A DNA stretch of 31,464 nt from a virus. The notes under the pieces were generated by a model. The model was given only the letters and a program-made list of their open reading frames with translations. It was not told where the DNA came from and searched no databases. The translations under genes and the position numbers were made by a program. This document shows, one piece after another, positions 1-8,500 of the stretch (positions are counted from its first letter, which is position 1; each line of letters begins with the position of its first letter). Where the stretch lies: IMG/VR virus record IMGVR_UViG_3300033142_001362, positions 1 through 31,464 of that record. One strand, written 5' to 3'.

Positions 1-4
1 CCCT

Positions 5-30
5 ATGCCTTCAGGCATGGCGGCCAGCCA
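5..30. other. Short inverted repeats at the window edge
   Basis: ATGCCT and AGGCAT (5-10 and 13-18) form a perfect 6-bp inverted repeat with a 2-nt loop. TGGC/GCCA follows at 18-21 and 27-30. The stretch is more GC-rich than its surroundings. It may be the tail of a structured element that starts outside the window; no T-tract follows, so it is not a convincing terminator. Confidence 0.3.
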
Positions 31-100
31 CGCCAACTCAGACTGCCCTGGTAACAACAAGGGTAAAACAGCCAAAAATAAAAAAAGGAGATGCACCAAC

Positions 101-232
101 ATGAAAAACGAGGCCCAGAGTGACTGCACGCTACACAATGTGCTTATGGGGATTGACGATGATAAGGCGAAAGAAAACTGTTACATAAGGTCACAAAAGG
201 TCTTCCATGCCTGCATGTCGAGAAAACCATGA
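101..232 (+). CDS. Small hypothetical protein (43 aa)
   Basis: This is a short polar protein with three cysteines and no recognised domain. The ATG at 101 was chosen over the in-frame ATG at 5 because AAGGAG at 85-90 stands about 10 nt upstream. The region before it has no coding look and carries inverted repeats. Its TGA overlaps the next ATG in an ATGA junction (229-232), so the two genes are probably translationally coupled. It is the first of three plus-strand genes that run toward the end of the phage structural operon. The promoter is not visible and may lie outside the window. Function unknown. Confidence 0.5.
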   Translation: MKNEAQSDCTLHNVLMGIDDDKAKENCYIRSQKVFHACMSRKP

Positions 233-621
233 GAGACAGCAGGGTGATAGCGGAGCGAACGATTCTTTTTTCTGAAAAAAACAGCGAAGCAAAAAAGCCG
301 TTAACGATAAGGATATTTGCTCCAGTAAAAATAATTGAAGATAGACGGGGGGGGTACCTATACGCTGGCGATTACGAGTGCATTGTTGAATTCAGTGAAA
401 TACTCGATAGCTATGAATGTCACGGAGAGAATGAGATACAGGCTGTTTTTTTCGCCTCAGATATAAGACATGCACTAATGGGGCTAACTGATGAATATGA
501 TTTTTTTTTCCTCGAATCAAAAAAGCCACTTTTTGATAAAGAAGGCACGCCTAAAGAAATAAACGAAGAACTTGGTGAAAAAAAAAGAATTAAAAAAAAC
601 GATGATAAAAACAGAGGATAA
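229..621 (+). CDS. DUF6968-like accessory protein, copy 1
   Basis: A 130-aa protein. The core, about residues 24-103, follows a pattern I associate from memory with DUF6968 proteins: an IRI-x-AP opening, a strand rich in Y/C/E, then an AIRH-type helix and a hydrophobic F-F-L segment ending KPLFD. The same layout occurs in the next gene (IRIGAP, SIHAIRNA, DYF, EPLFD), so the two are diverged paralogues. The C-terminus is lysine-rich and low in complexity. The gene starts inside the previous stop (ATGA) and ends 1 nt before the next start. It contains unusual homopolymers: G8 at 347-354, T9 at 501-509, A9 at 578-586 and A8 at 592-599. Molecular function unknown; its position beside the fibre locus suggests an accessory role. 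Confidence 0.6.
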   Translation: MRDSRVIAERTILFSEKNSEAKKPLTIRIFAPVKIIEDRRGGYLYAGDYECIVEFSEILDSYECHGENEIQAVFFASDIRHALMGLTDEYDFFFLESKKPLFDKEGTPKEINEELGEKKRIKKNDDKNRG

Positions 622-622
622 T

Positions 623-1033
623 ATGAAGGTAGAAGCACCTGTAGCAGAAAGAGAGATCACCGTCCTTATCAAAAAGACAGGTGAATATAAAAAAGTGAAT
701 ATACGAATCGGCGCACCGTCCCAGATGAGACCAGTTAGCCTTATTGGTTGCGACGTTGACTGGGGATGGCTGGCTAACAAGGAAGCCGGCCCCATATTTT
801 TACCTTCACGCTGTTATGGGAAAGATTCAATTCATGCTATTCGCAATGCAACAGACATATGCGCTTACTTAGATGTAACAAGGGATCTATACGATTATTT
901 TCTTCCTTCGGGTGAGCCTCTTTTTGACGCCAGTACTGATTTTGACAGAACAAAAAAAGAGGTGGAGTTGCTGAGAAACATAAAGCAACGACTCATCAAG
1001 CTGGAGGCGGCTATGCATCAGCCGGAAGATTAA
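623..1033 (+). CDS. DUF6968-like accessory protein, copy 2
   Basis: A 136-aa protein paralogous to the preceding one. Shared landmarks are VNIRIGAP near residues 24-31, a GKDSIHAIRNAT helix near the middle, and DYFLPSGEPLFD. The C-terminal 35 residues, rich in K/E/L, probably form a helix. The ATG at 623 is preferred: AGAGG at 613-617 gives a spacing of 5 nt, and it lies 1 nt after the preceding stop. Upstream in-frame TTG, GTG and ATG codons (572, 575, 602) would force overlap through an A-rich tract. It converges with the minus-strand gene ending at 1044, leaving only 10 bp between them and no obvious terminator. Function unknown. Confidence 0.62.
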   Translation: MKVEAPVAEREITVLIKKTGEYKKVNIRIGAPSQMRPVSLIGCDVDWGWLANKEAGPIFLPSRCYGKDSIHAIRNATDICAYLDVTRDLYDYFLPSGEPLFDASTDFDRTKKEVELLRNIKQRLIKLEAAMHQPED

Positions 1034-1043
1034 AATTTGATAC

Positions 1044-1328
1044 TTACGTTAGAGCGGTAATCTTGTAGTCTCTATCCCAATCAATTCTGGCCATGAAATA
1101 GCCCTCAGAGGTATTAGGGTGAAAGCCATTAACGAGAGCGAGCTTTCCGTTGTACCTAACTAATGACCAGATTCTGTGGTTCTTATAGGGGTCATGCTTT
1201 CCATCATCCAGCTGATTAATAAATACAGAATCAAACATACAACATCTGAAGCCATAAGCCGAGTCGGATTGGGGTCGTTCGGGGTTTCTAATGGGTTGAA
1301 AATAGCTAATCCATTCTGTCATTGTCAT
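1044..1328 (-). CDS. Conserved phage-type small protein, duplicate A
   Basis: A 94-aa protein nearly collinear with the product of 1467-1751. Both share FQPIRNPERPQSD, AYGF, MFD, IWSL, VNGFHPN and MARIDW. The layout (FxPIxNP at the N-terminus, IW-S/T-L in the middle, NGFH near the C-terminus) resembles small uncharacterised proteins common in proteobacterial phages; that resemblance is recalled, not searched. ATG 1328 has GGAG 8 nt upstream. The gene lies at the distal end of the structural operon and carries the same 81-bp leader as its twin, so it is probably expressed in the same way. No catalytic motif seen. Confidence 0.6.
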   Translation of the reverse strand: MTMTEWISYFQPIRNPERPQSDSAYGFRCCMFDSVFINQLDDGKHDPYKNHRIWSLVRYNGKLALVNGFHPNTSEGYFMARIDWDRDYKITALT

Positions 1329-1401
1329 TTTATTATCTCCAATATTCTGTCAGGGGGGGGAAATGATGGAGTTATATATAAATGATAATGAGAAAAAAAC
1401 G
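1321..1401 (-). repeat. 81-bp perfect repeat, copy A (leader of 1044-1328)
   Basis: Identical to 1744-1824 at an offset of 423 bp. On the minus strand it holds a T-rich start, a TATATA-like segment, a C8 tract (plus-strand G8 at 1353-1360), the GGAG ribosome-binding site and the first codons. Confidence 0.9.
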
Positions 1402-1466
1402 TAGAGCAAGCAGCCCGCATTGCAGACAGTAGTGAGGTAGCTATGGAAAAAAACCTATGGAAAAAA

Positions 1467-1751
1467 CTACAGCAGGGACGTAATTCTGTACTCTCTGTTC
1501 CAATCAATTCTGGCCATAAAAAAGCCTTCGGCATTGTTGGGGTGAAACCCATTAACTAGAACGAGCTTTCCGTCATACTTAATTAGTGACCATATTTTAT
1601 GATTTTCGTAAGGGTCACGATCTTCAGCAGCAGACTGATCAAGACAGACAGTATCAAACATGAAGCGTCTAAAACCATAGGCCGTATCGGATTGAGGGCG
1701 TTCGGGGTTTCTAATGGGCTGAAAATCATCTAACCATTCGTTCATTGTCAT
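1467..1751 (-). CDS. Conserved phage-type small protein, duplicate B
   Basis: A 94-aa paralogue of the 1044-1328 product. Differences are concentrated in residues 8-10, 30-45 and at the C-terminus; the motifs QPIRNPERPQSD, AYGF, IWSL, LVNGFHPN and FMARIDW are kept. ATG 1751 is preceded by GGAG at about 8 nt. The coding parts of the two copies have diverged visibly while the leaders have not changed at all. No known domain could be assigned with confidence. The location beyond the fibre genes is a common place for lysis or accessory genes, but there is no membrane segment and no muramidase motif to support a lysis role. Confidence 0.6.
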   Translation of the reverse strand: MTMNEWLDDFQPIRNPERPQSDTAYGFRRFMFDTVCLDQSAAEDRDPYENHKIWSLIKYDGKLVLVNGFHPNNAEGFFMARIDWNREYRITSLL

Positions 1752-1824
1752 TTTATTATCTCCAATATTCTGTCAGGGGGGGGAAATGATGGAGTTATAT
1801 ATAAATGATAATGAGAAAAAAACG
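1744..1824 (-). repeat. 81-bp perfect repeat, copy B (leader of 1467-1751)
   Basis: Second copy of the repeat at 1321-1401, including an identical G8 tract at 1776-1783 (C8 in the transcript). No strong -35 box could be placed, so it is unclear whether it holds a promoter or only a shared 5' untranslated region. Confidence 0.9.
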
Positions 1825-1857
1825 AAAGTCAATTATATTTGGTGAGAGAACGCCCTA

Positions 1858-2139
1858 CTAACCAGTACAATTTATCAGGTCTAATGCAGCAACTGTCATG
1901 GGCGTGGCCTCATTATCAGCGTAGTCGCCTGCTCCGTCATAAGCCCAAACAATGTTCTCACCAACCTGAGGAATCCCAACCCACGTAACGTCATACTCAA
2001 CCAGAATTGACCCCGATCCAGTGACGGAATCAATAGTAGCAACCTCTAGCGTACTATTGTTTGTGATTGTTACGCCATTAGGTATTGTGACCTCGGTAAA
2101 CACAATGACGCCACTAAACTCCACTGTAACTATACTCAT
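1858..2139 (-). CDS. Small beta-rich protein after the fibre locus
   Basis: A 93-aa protein composed almost entirely of alternating hydrophobic and polar residues (V/I/T), as in a small beta-sandwich. It has a conserved-looking W-V-G-I-P stretch and a final Cys. No signal peptide. Its start overlaps the stop of the 255-aa gene in an ATGA junction at 2136-2139, so the pair is probably co-translated. Given the position after the fibres it may be a virion accessory or a fibre-tip partner; this is inference only. Confidence 0.6.
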   Translation of the reverse strand: MSIVTVEFSGVIVFTEVTIPNGVTITNNSTLEVATIDSVTGSGSILVEYDVTWVGIPQVGENIVWAYDGAGDYADNEATPMTVAALDLINCTG

Positions 2140-2903
2140 GAGAACACCTCGAATTTATAACAGGCAACCCCTGTCGATAAGCCGTAAAGACCACATTTTG
2201 TCGATTTGTTAAAGGCTGTGGTTACATAAGTTTTTGGAGCTGAAGGAGCATCAACCCTGCTCACGGTTATATCTCTTGGAGTAACAACGACTTTTACTGT
2301 CTTGCGTCCGGCCTTACCACTATGCCAAATCTCATCTACCTGCCGTGAATACCCTTTTTTGCCACCACCAACAAAAGCTTCGCCGCTCCCCTGAAACATG
2401 TAGTAGTCCTGAACTGAATCAAATCGAACGACGATGCCACCGGCCCTAATATCAGCAATCACCGTATATGAACTAACACCAACATCAGTAATAATCATGT
2501 CTACTTCAGCTTTTTTAATGACGCCACTTTTACCTGTCAATTGCCACGTTGACTGAGTGGCCGGTGTGACTGGCGCAAGAGGCCTTCCCTTCTCTGGCTT
2601 ATACTCAGTAATATTTCGACCGGCAGCGCCGTCAAACTGAGAAGAGTGCAATACACCGGCACAATCCTTTTTCCCTGTCCAACCGGCAATGGGGACAATT
2701 AACCCTGGTTGGCATTTATTGTTAACCCAGAAAACGTATCTCCTGTCGGAGTAAGCAACACCTAATAATTCTACCCACATATCTTCGTTCGTGGCGGGAT
2801 TCATCCCCTGAGACAAAAGATATTCACGCTCGGCATCCTGAATACAATTTGAAGTTGCTCCATTTGATTGATAGTAAGCTAACTTGCATTCGTTATATGT
2901 CAT
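2136..2903 (-). CDS. Hypothetical protein, possible fibre-associated protein
   Basis: A 255-aa protein. The first ~90 residues are Cys- and Trp-containing (Cys at positions 6, 20, 64 and 81 or nearby). The central part, about 115-230, is a run of beta strands with Gly/Lys turns, of the kind seen in jelly-roll or concanavalin-like folds. ATG 2903 has AGG 9-10 nt upstream. It sits directly after the two-fibre cluster and is coupled to the small downstream gene. It may be a receptor-binding or fibre-decorating protein, but no recognisable enzymatic motif (for example a pectate-lyase or SGNH signature) was seen. Confidence 0.55.
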   Translation of the reverse strand: MTYNECKLAYYQSNGATSNCIQDAEREYLLSQGMNPATNEDMWVELLGVAYSDRRYVFWVNNKCQPGLIVPIAGWTGKKDCAGVLHSSQFDGAAGRNITEYKPEKGRPLAPVTPATQSTWQLTGKSGVIKKAEVDMIITDVGVSSYTVIADIRAGGIVVRFDSVQDYYMFQGSGEAFVGGGKKGYSRQVDEIWHSGKAGRKTVKVVVTPRDITVSRVDAPSAPKTYVTTAFNKSTKCGLYGLSTGVACYKFEVFS

Positions 2904-2913
2904 GATTTATTAC

Positions 2914-4596
2914 CTATGCTGCTCTCTGCCAAATGGGGACTGATTTGTATGGAGGTAGATTCTTGCCGGTCACACTCTCACCTATCGTACTAATCGACCC
3001 ACTAGGTGTTCCTGCTGAAACGGATGACGTGTTAGAAGTACCAGGGACTATTGGTGACGAACTGCCGGTTGTTTTTGACCCTAAAGATTGACCAGCCCAT
3101 GTGTGGTGATGGGCTGGCAAAACGTTACCGCTAAAAACATGGTTATGACTTGGGATAATAGCGTCAGCACTACCACCTGTTGAATCAGTTGGATAAGTCG
3201 CTGACGCCCCAATGAGCATCACATCTTCCACCGACACCCATGTTCCTGTAATAGTACCGTTTGGATTCGGGCCAATGAAGTATGAGCCAATAGGGTGAGT
3301 ATTATTTAATGCGGAAGCGACAGCCGCATCAACATAGTCTTTTATTTCCTGTATCGACTCGCCACCATCAGCTGCATTGTTGCCAGTGAATATACAAATA
3401 TTGTTGTCAGTAGCTGACGGTATTGGCTTGTCTAATTTTTTTGGCAGCTCAGTATCAACCAGCGCTGTAATTAAATTACCTAGACTTGAATCACCTGCCG
3501 AGATGGCCGCTTGTACATTTGCGCCCAGAAAATAATCTAATGCAGCATCGTCAAATACAATATCACTCGCGTCACCAACCTCAGTCAATCTTGGCCAGTG
3601 ATACCAGCCTTCATAAATTTCGTGGCCATTAGGTTGTGTCTGTCTTTCAAGATATAAAATACCATCACCTTTTTCCACTGCAATTGGTGAGGTTGTATCT
3701 GTTTGATCATCGGCTTGCATATTAATTGAGCCGGACAAGGGGGGTGACGGATCTCCCGCCTCCCCCATAGTAATGACATAAATGTCGCCATTATTAAAAG
3801 GCCCACCAAATAATTCTGTTGGGCTGCGATAGTCTGCACCAGGTGTACACACGTATGGGGGAGTCCCAACAATATCTTCATTCTTAGGGCATTCATCATC
3901 ACCACGAAAAGCCCCCAACGTATTGACGCCTTGAACAGTAAAAACTTCGGGTGGTATTTTTCCGTCTACCAATTGAACTAAACCATTTTGAACATTCGTA
4001 GGCTGCACAAATAATTCAGGATTATTCGCGTCACTCGCATCAATACCCAGCATCACTGGCGAACCACTTGAACCGTCTTGTCTTATGGTAATCGTGGCCA
4101 CTGCATCATCAAGTGGAACCGCGTCAACGACGCCGACACTGCCATCAGGATTAAACTTTAAATATTTATTTGCACGAACCGCAACACTGGGAGTGGTGGG
4201 GGTAGTTTTATCCCCTAAAGGAAAACGAATAGAACGCTTAGTTGCGTCGTCACCCTGTTGAATTAGCATGGTTATTTTATCCAGCGCACCCTCATGAGTT
4301 TCAGCTGGGAATGCGTCGAAAGGCTGATAGTCAACTTCCTGTGTTGGTGGAACCAGCCTAGCCAATGTAACAACAGTGGCCGCTATCAGCGGATCATTTA
4401 AAACAACCGTGCCACCAGCGGGATTACCTGGATCATGAATAGGATCGCCGAACTCCCAATCCCCTTGACTCTGTGTTACGCCATCAAAGATTACATTCAG
4501 GTCTTCTTTTTGATCGACACGAAAGTTAAACACAAAGGTATCCTGTGGTGGAACACCGTTATAAGTAATGCTGACTGTTGTTGTTAATAATGTCAT
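2914..4596 (-). CDS. Tail fibre / collar-like fibre protein
   Basis: A 560-aa fibre. Residues 1-~150 match the T7 gp17-type N-terminal anchoring domain, with a DTFVFNFRVD start, a VVTLARLVPPTQEVDYQPF core and the EGALDK helix. Residues ~165-310 are shared with the 1115-aa fibre (RQDGSSGSP, FVQPTN, GNGDIY-like, YEGWY). The C-terminus, about 430-560, looks like a collar/receptor-tip module: HPIGSYF, a histidine-rich HNH and HHH segment, Gly/Ser-rich turns and a final NLPPYKSVPIWQR. HxH pairs in such tips bind metal in T4 gp37; this is an analogy only. ATG 4596 was chosen over GTG 4611 because GGAG lies 8 nt upstream. Confidence 0.8.
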   Translation of the reverse strand: MTLLTTTVSITYNGVPPQDTFVFNFRVDQKEDLNVIFDGVTQSQGDWEFGDPIHDPGNPAGGTVVLNDPLIAATVVTLARLVPPTQEVDYQPFDAFPAETHEGALDKITMLIQQGDDATKRSIRFPLGDKTTPTTPSVAVRANKYLKFNPDGSVGVVDAVPLDDAVATITIRQDGSSGSPVMLGIDASDANNPELFVQPTNVQNGLVQLVDGKIPPEVFTVQGVNTLGAFRGDDECPKNEDIVGTPPYVCTPGADYRSPTELFGGPFNNGDIYVITMGEAGDPSPPLSGSINMQADDQTDTTSPIAVEKGDGILYLERQTQPNGHEIYEGWYHWPRLTEVGDASDIVFDDAALDYFLGANVQAAISAGDSSLGNLITALVDTELPKKLDKPIPSATDNNICIFTGNNAADGGESIQEIKDYVDAAVASALNNTHPIGSYFIGPNPNGTITGTWVSVEDVMLIGASATYPTDSTGGSADAIIPSHNHVFSGNVLPAHHHTWAGQSLGSKTTGSSSPIVPGTSNTSSVSAGTPSGSISTIGESVTGKNLPPYKSVPIWQRAA

Positions 4597-4597
4597 T

Positions 4598-5500
4598 TTA
4601 TAACTCCGCACTTAGGTTGCAGGAGAAGTTTGTATAGTAATTAACTTCACGCCCAACAGCAGTTAGTCTCTCTGAAAACAATACGGTTTTATTAGGGTTT
4701 GTAGTTGATGGTTGATGTACTGTAGCTGACGAATCCCCACCAGAATTATAGTAGTTTAACGAATCAAAGTACCACGCTGAAATAGCAGGAATAGCCCGCA
4801 TCGTAACAGGAAAACAAAACTCGCCGACTGATCGACCGCCGCCTGATGTCGACATGGCACCCTGACCACCATCTACTCTTAGGAAGAATCGTTGGCACTT
4901 AGCTAATTCACTCGCTATATCTGGATACTCAAATGGTGTGGGTGTATTTCCAAGTTCAAGCTTTACGTTTTTGAGTGTGCCGTTACCGAAAGTAAAATAT
5001 TCTTTTGCGAAACTTGATGTACCACTTGCAAGCGTTAGAGTTACAGGCGAACTTAGCTGTTCAGTCCATACACTTCCATTCGCTCTATAATATATGACTT
5101 GCGCTGAACCTTCCCAGCTTAAAGTTACTTGCTTATCAAATCCTTCATCTGCCATTGGATATTGAAGACCTACTGCACCGCTGGCACCACTAATTGTTAT
5201 AAATCCATTTACATCTGGAAGCGTTGCAGATACACCTACATTATTTGCTTTCCACCTATCGAAACTATATGAATTCAATCCTATAGCACCGCCTGCAAAC
5301 CCGCGTTGATTAATTAAAAACGTAGGATTAATAATATAATTTTTATTACTGGGCACAACAATATCTTGGCTCTGTCCTACCCTAGCCCATGCATTATCTG
5401 GATCACCATTAGACACGGCCATAGTGCATAACCATATGACACCATTAGCATCTGTATATTGATCATTTAATGCGGGTGCTGTTGGAAAATTTATTGCCAT
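4598..5500 (-). CDS. Fibre C-terminal-module protein
   Basis: A 300-aa protein whose residues ~52-215 duplicate the C-terminal module of the 1115-aa fibre. Both share KNYIINPTF, INQR, FAGGA, FDRW, PDVNGFITISG, LSWEG, FGNGTLKNVKLE, TPFEYPDI and ELAKCQR. It lacks the T7-type anchor, opening instead with a short FPTAPALNDQYTD segment of the kind found near fibre tips. ATG 5500 has AGGAG 7 nt upstream. It may be a separate tip subunit that assembles on the large fibre, or a relic of a tip swap. It lies between the two anchor-bearing fibres in one transcription unit. Confidence 0.7.
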   Translation of the reverse strand: MAINFPTAPALNDQYTDANGVIWLCTMAVSNGDPDNAWARVGQSQDIVVPSNKNYIINPTFLINQRGFAGGAIGLNSYSFDRWKANNVGVSATLPDVNGFITISGASGAVGLQYPMADEGFDKQVTLSWEGSAQVIYYRANGSVWTEQLSSPVTLTLASGTSSFAKEYFTFGNGTLKNVKLELGNTPTPFEYPDIASELAKCQRFFLRVDGGQGAMSTSGGGRSVGEFCFPVTMRAIPAISAWYFDSLNYYNSGGDSSATVHQPSTTNPNKTVLFSERLTAVGREVNYYTNFSCNLSAEL

Positions 5501-5511
5501 GTTTTTATCTC

Positions 5512-8500
5512 CTAAAGCTCTGCGTCTGCTGTAAACATAAACAAGTTACCAAAATAAGGTGTCGCATATGCGCGAACCAACAAATGAGATTGTGTAAGGT
5601 AAATTGCATTAGGCGCTTGGTTATGTGTTTGCGTACCCGTATTATTAGCAACCGTCATCTTGCCTTCGTTGCCAGCAAGATCCCAGACTGTAATAACCGG
5701 CCTCGCCCTCAACGTAACTGGGAAGAAGTATGGTGTACTTGCTACACCACCTGAAGCATCACTACCCCAAAATGTTTGGTAAGCATAGGTATTAGGTACA
5801 ACCCCGCCAATAGGATATGCCTCTGTGTAGCTAGTGGTAAAGTACCGCTGACACTTAGCTAATTCCGTTCCAATATCTGGATACTCAAAAGGTGTTGCTA
5901 CGCCGCCAATTTCCAACTTAACGTTTTTAAGAGTGCCGTTACCAAAATAAAACTCTTCTTTTATGCCACCATTATTTCCAGCTAATAAAGTCATAGTTAA
6001 AGGTGAACTAACATAAGCTGGGAGGATACCGCCGCTCGCTCTATAATAAGATGCTTGTGCTGTACCTTCCCATGATAATGTCACTTCCCCAGTAAAACCA
6101 AAATCTTCAATACGCTGTATCAATGCTTTCGCATCAATGTCTTGGCCACTTATAGTAATAAAACCATTTACATCCGGAAGCGATACTGATATATCATTTG
6201 AGTTAGTTGTCCACCTATCAAAAGTATATGCCGCACTAGTTGCACCACCAGCAAACTGTCTTTGATTAATTGAAAACGTTGGATTGATAATGTAATTCTT
6301 TTTAGCTGGTGACTCGATACTTTCACTAGTTGCAACGTCCTGTACCCACTGACTTGAATCACCATCGCTATACCAAGTAAATGTTTTACCTGTCGCCGTA
6401 TTAAACCAGATAGGAAAAGTTCCTTTATCTACTGGTGGGGTATCAGCTTGCCAAACACCTGCACCACCACCTGTACCAATTTCTTTCCACGGGTTGGCCC
6501 ACACAGCCCCAGTTTGTGCACGATAATAAATTCGGTCGCCACCCATTTGAGTTGCTAACTGACAAAAATCTGCGCCAACCAAATACGTTTGAACATTGAA
6601 CGTTCCATCAAATGGCCTATTAAGTGAACTAACGCCGCCAGCATATATACCTGCTTTAATAACAGCATCGTAATCATCACTAGGAAAACTCTGAGATGAT
6701 AGTGATCCGTTTATTGCAGTAAGTGCTAGGCTATTTGCATAGCCTGCACTGGCCATCTCAGTCCAGCCAAACCATGTAGCGTCCTGTCTTGGTCTGAACC
6801 ACATCCTAGTCTCACCGTTATTATCTTGCCCATATATAACTTGAGTAAGATCGACAGCCCCGACTACGCTGTTCGCTGGCGCTGCGCGAAATACTGATAA
6901 CATATAACGAGCGCCCTGAGCCAACGTTGCTGGGCCGTTGCTATGCGTACTAGTTGCAGCAATACCTTGATGAAATGACTTAGGTACTAGGTATGCTTCG
7001 TCGTTAAAGTCAACAATTTCTGGAAGGGTGCCACCTGCATTACTATCGTCAACGTAATCTTTACGTGTTACATGCGAAGGTGCCGATGGAGTAAATTCTA
7101 CGTTTACATGATTACAATGTAATGCACCTGCTTGATCAAGCGTAAATGTGTTTAACGTCGCTCCGGCAGCATCGTGCATTGTTAACGTAAACTGTTCAGT
7201 GGAATAGTTATAACGAAGTCGTGCCCGCGTAACGTCATCAGAACCTTGAAATAAAATATCACTCAATGACGTGTTTGTAGATTTAATTGTAAGTTGTGTA
7301 TCAGGTCTGGTTAAAACTGTTTTGCCAGCTAACTCTAATGTCTTATTAGCGTTATCTATGCGTATTGCACATAGCGCAGTAGACCATCCACCTATTACTA
7401 AAACACCTGTATCAGCAGCACCTTTATTGAAAGCTAGTAATATGTCGTCTTCAATAACTGATGGATTTGAAGCGCCACTTCCTAGCTTTAAAAGGTATGT
7501 TAAGTTATTTGCGTTATCAGCCTGCGTTAGATTTATATGCGGTATGTTGTGCAATGCGGCAAAGTGTATTGCAAGAGCACCTGACATTTGATCGCCGGTC
7601 CTTTGAACAGCACCGTTAGCCAGTCCTTCAGTTATAACGACTCGCGCATCTAAACCTGTAATTGCATTTTCATTATCTTGGATCGCACCTTCATTTATAA
7701 CAACTCGCGCATCTAAACCTGTAATTGCATTTTCATTATCTTGGATCGCACCTTCATTTATAAAAACCTGTGCATCTAAATCACGCAAGGCCAAATCAAC
7801 ATTGGTAGATGTTGGCTCAATTACCTCTGTAGCTACAGCGTTAAATGCTACATCTATCGCATCACCTGCCTGAACTGATCTAACCCACAAATACCAGCCT
7901 TCATAAACCACATGGCCGTTAGGATGAATAAGATATTCCAAATAAATAAGGCTATCACCTACATTAACCTGAACAACTTGCTCTACACCTGTTTCATCAT
8001 CAACCAATAAATTCACATCACCGAATGTGGGTGGCGATAAATCTCCAAGTTCACCATATGATGTTAGATATATGTCACCGTTACGGTATGGCCCACCTAA
8101 TAATTCTGTCGGGTTTCTGTAATCTGGATCGACACAACCTGGATCAGTAACTAATTTAGGACATTCATTATCGGCACGGAACGTGCCCAGTATACGAATC
8201 GTATCGACTTCTAATAACTCATTCGGTATTTTGGCGTTTACTAATTGAACTAATCCTGTTCCCACATTAGTAGGTTGTACAAATATTTTAGGATTATTTA
8301 AGTCTAAATTATCCACACCGATCATTGATGGAGAACCGCTAGAACCATCCTGCCTGATAGCAACTGTTTTAACATAGTCGCCTTCTTCTACCGTACCGTC
8401 GGCTAAAGAAATATCACCGTTTTCATCAAAGAAAAAATACTTTAATTGACGTGTAACTGCGTCCGGTAGAATCGGATCAGAATCATCACCAAATGGAAAA

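Noticed and set aside
572-622. Upstream TTG, GTG and ATG starts for the second DUF6968-like gene
   Set aside because: They fall in a poly-A/Lys tract inside the preceding gene and lack a spaced ribosome-binding site.
1080-1101. GAGGGCTATTTCATG inside the 1044-1328 gene as another copy of the early RBS motif
   Set aside because: It lies in coding sequence conserved for the peptide EGYFMA. The paralogue has GAAGGCTTTTTTATG, so the resemblance is explained by the protein.
1325-1552. 75-aa minus-strand frame across the duplicated leader
   Set aside because: It runs through the leader and part of the 1467-1751 coding region in another frame, with no ribosome-binding site.
7632-7786. CRISPR-like repeat array
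   Set aside because: Units are contiguous without spacers, in frame, and encode a repeated peptide.
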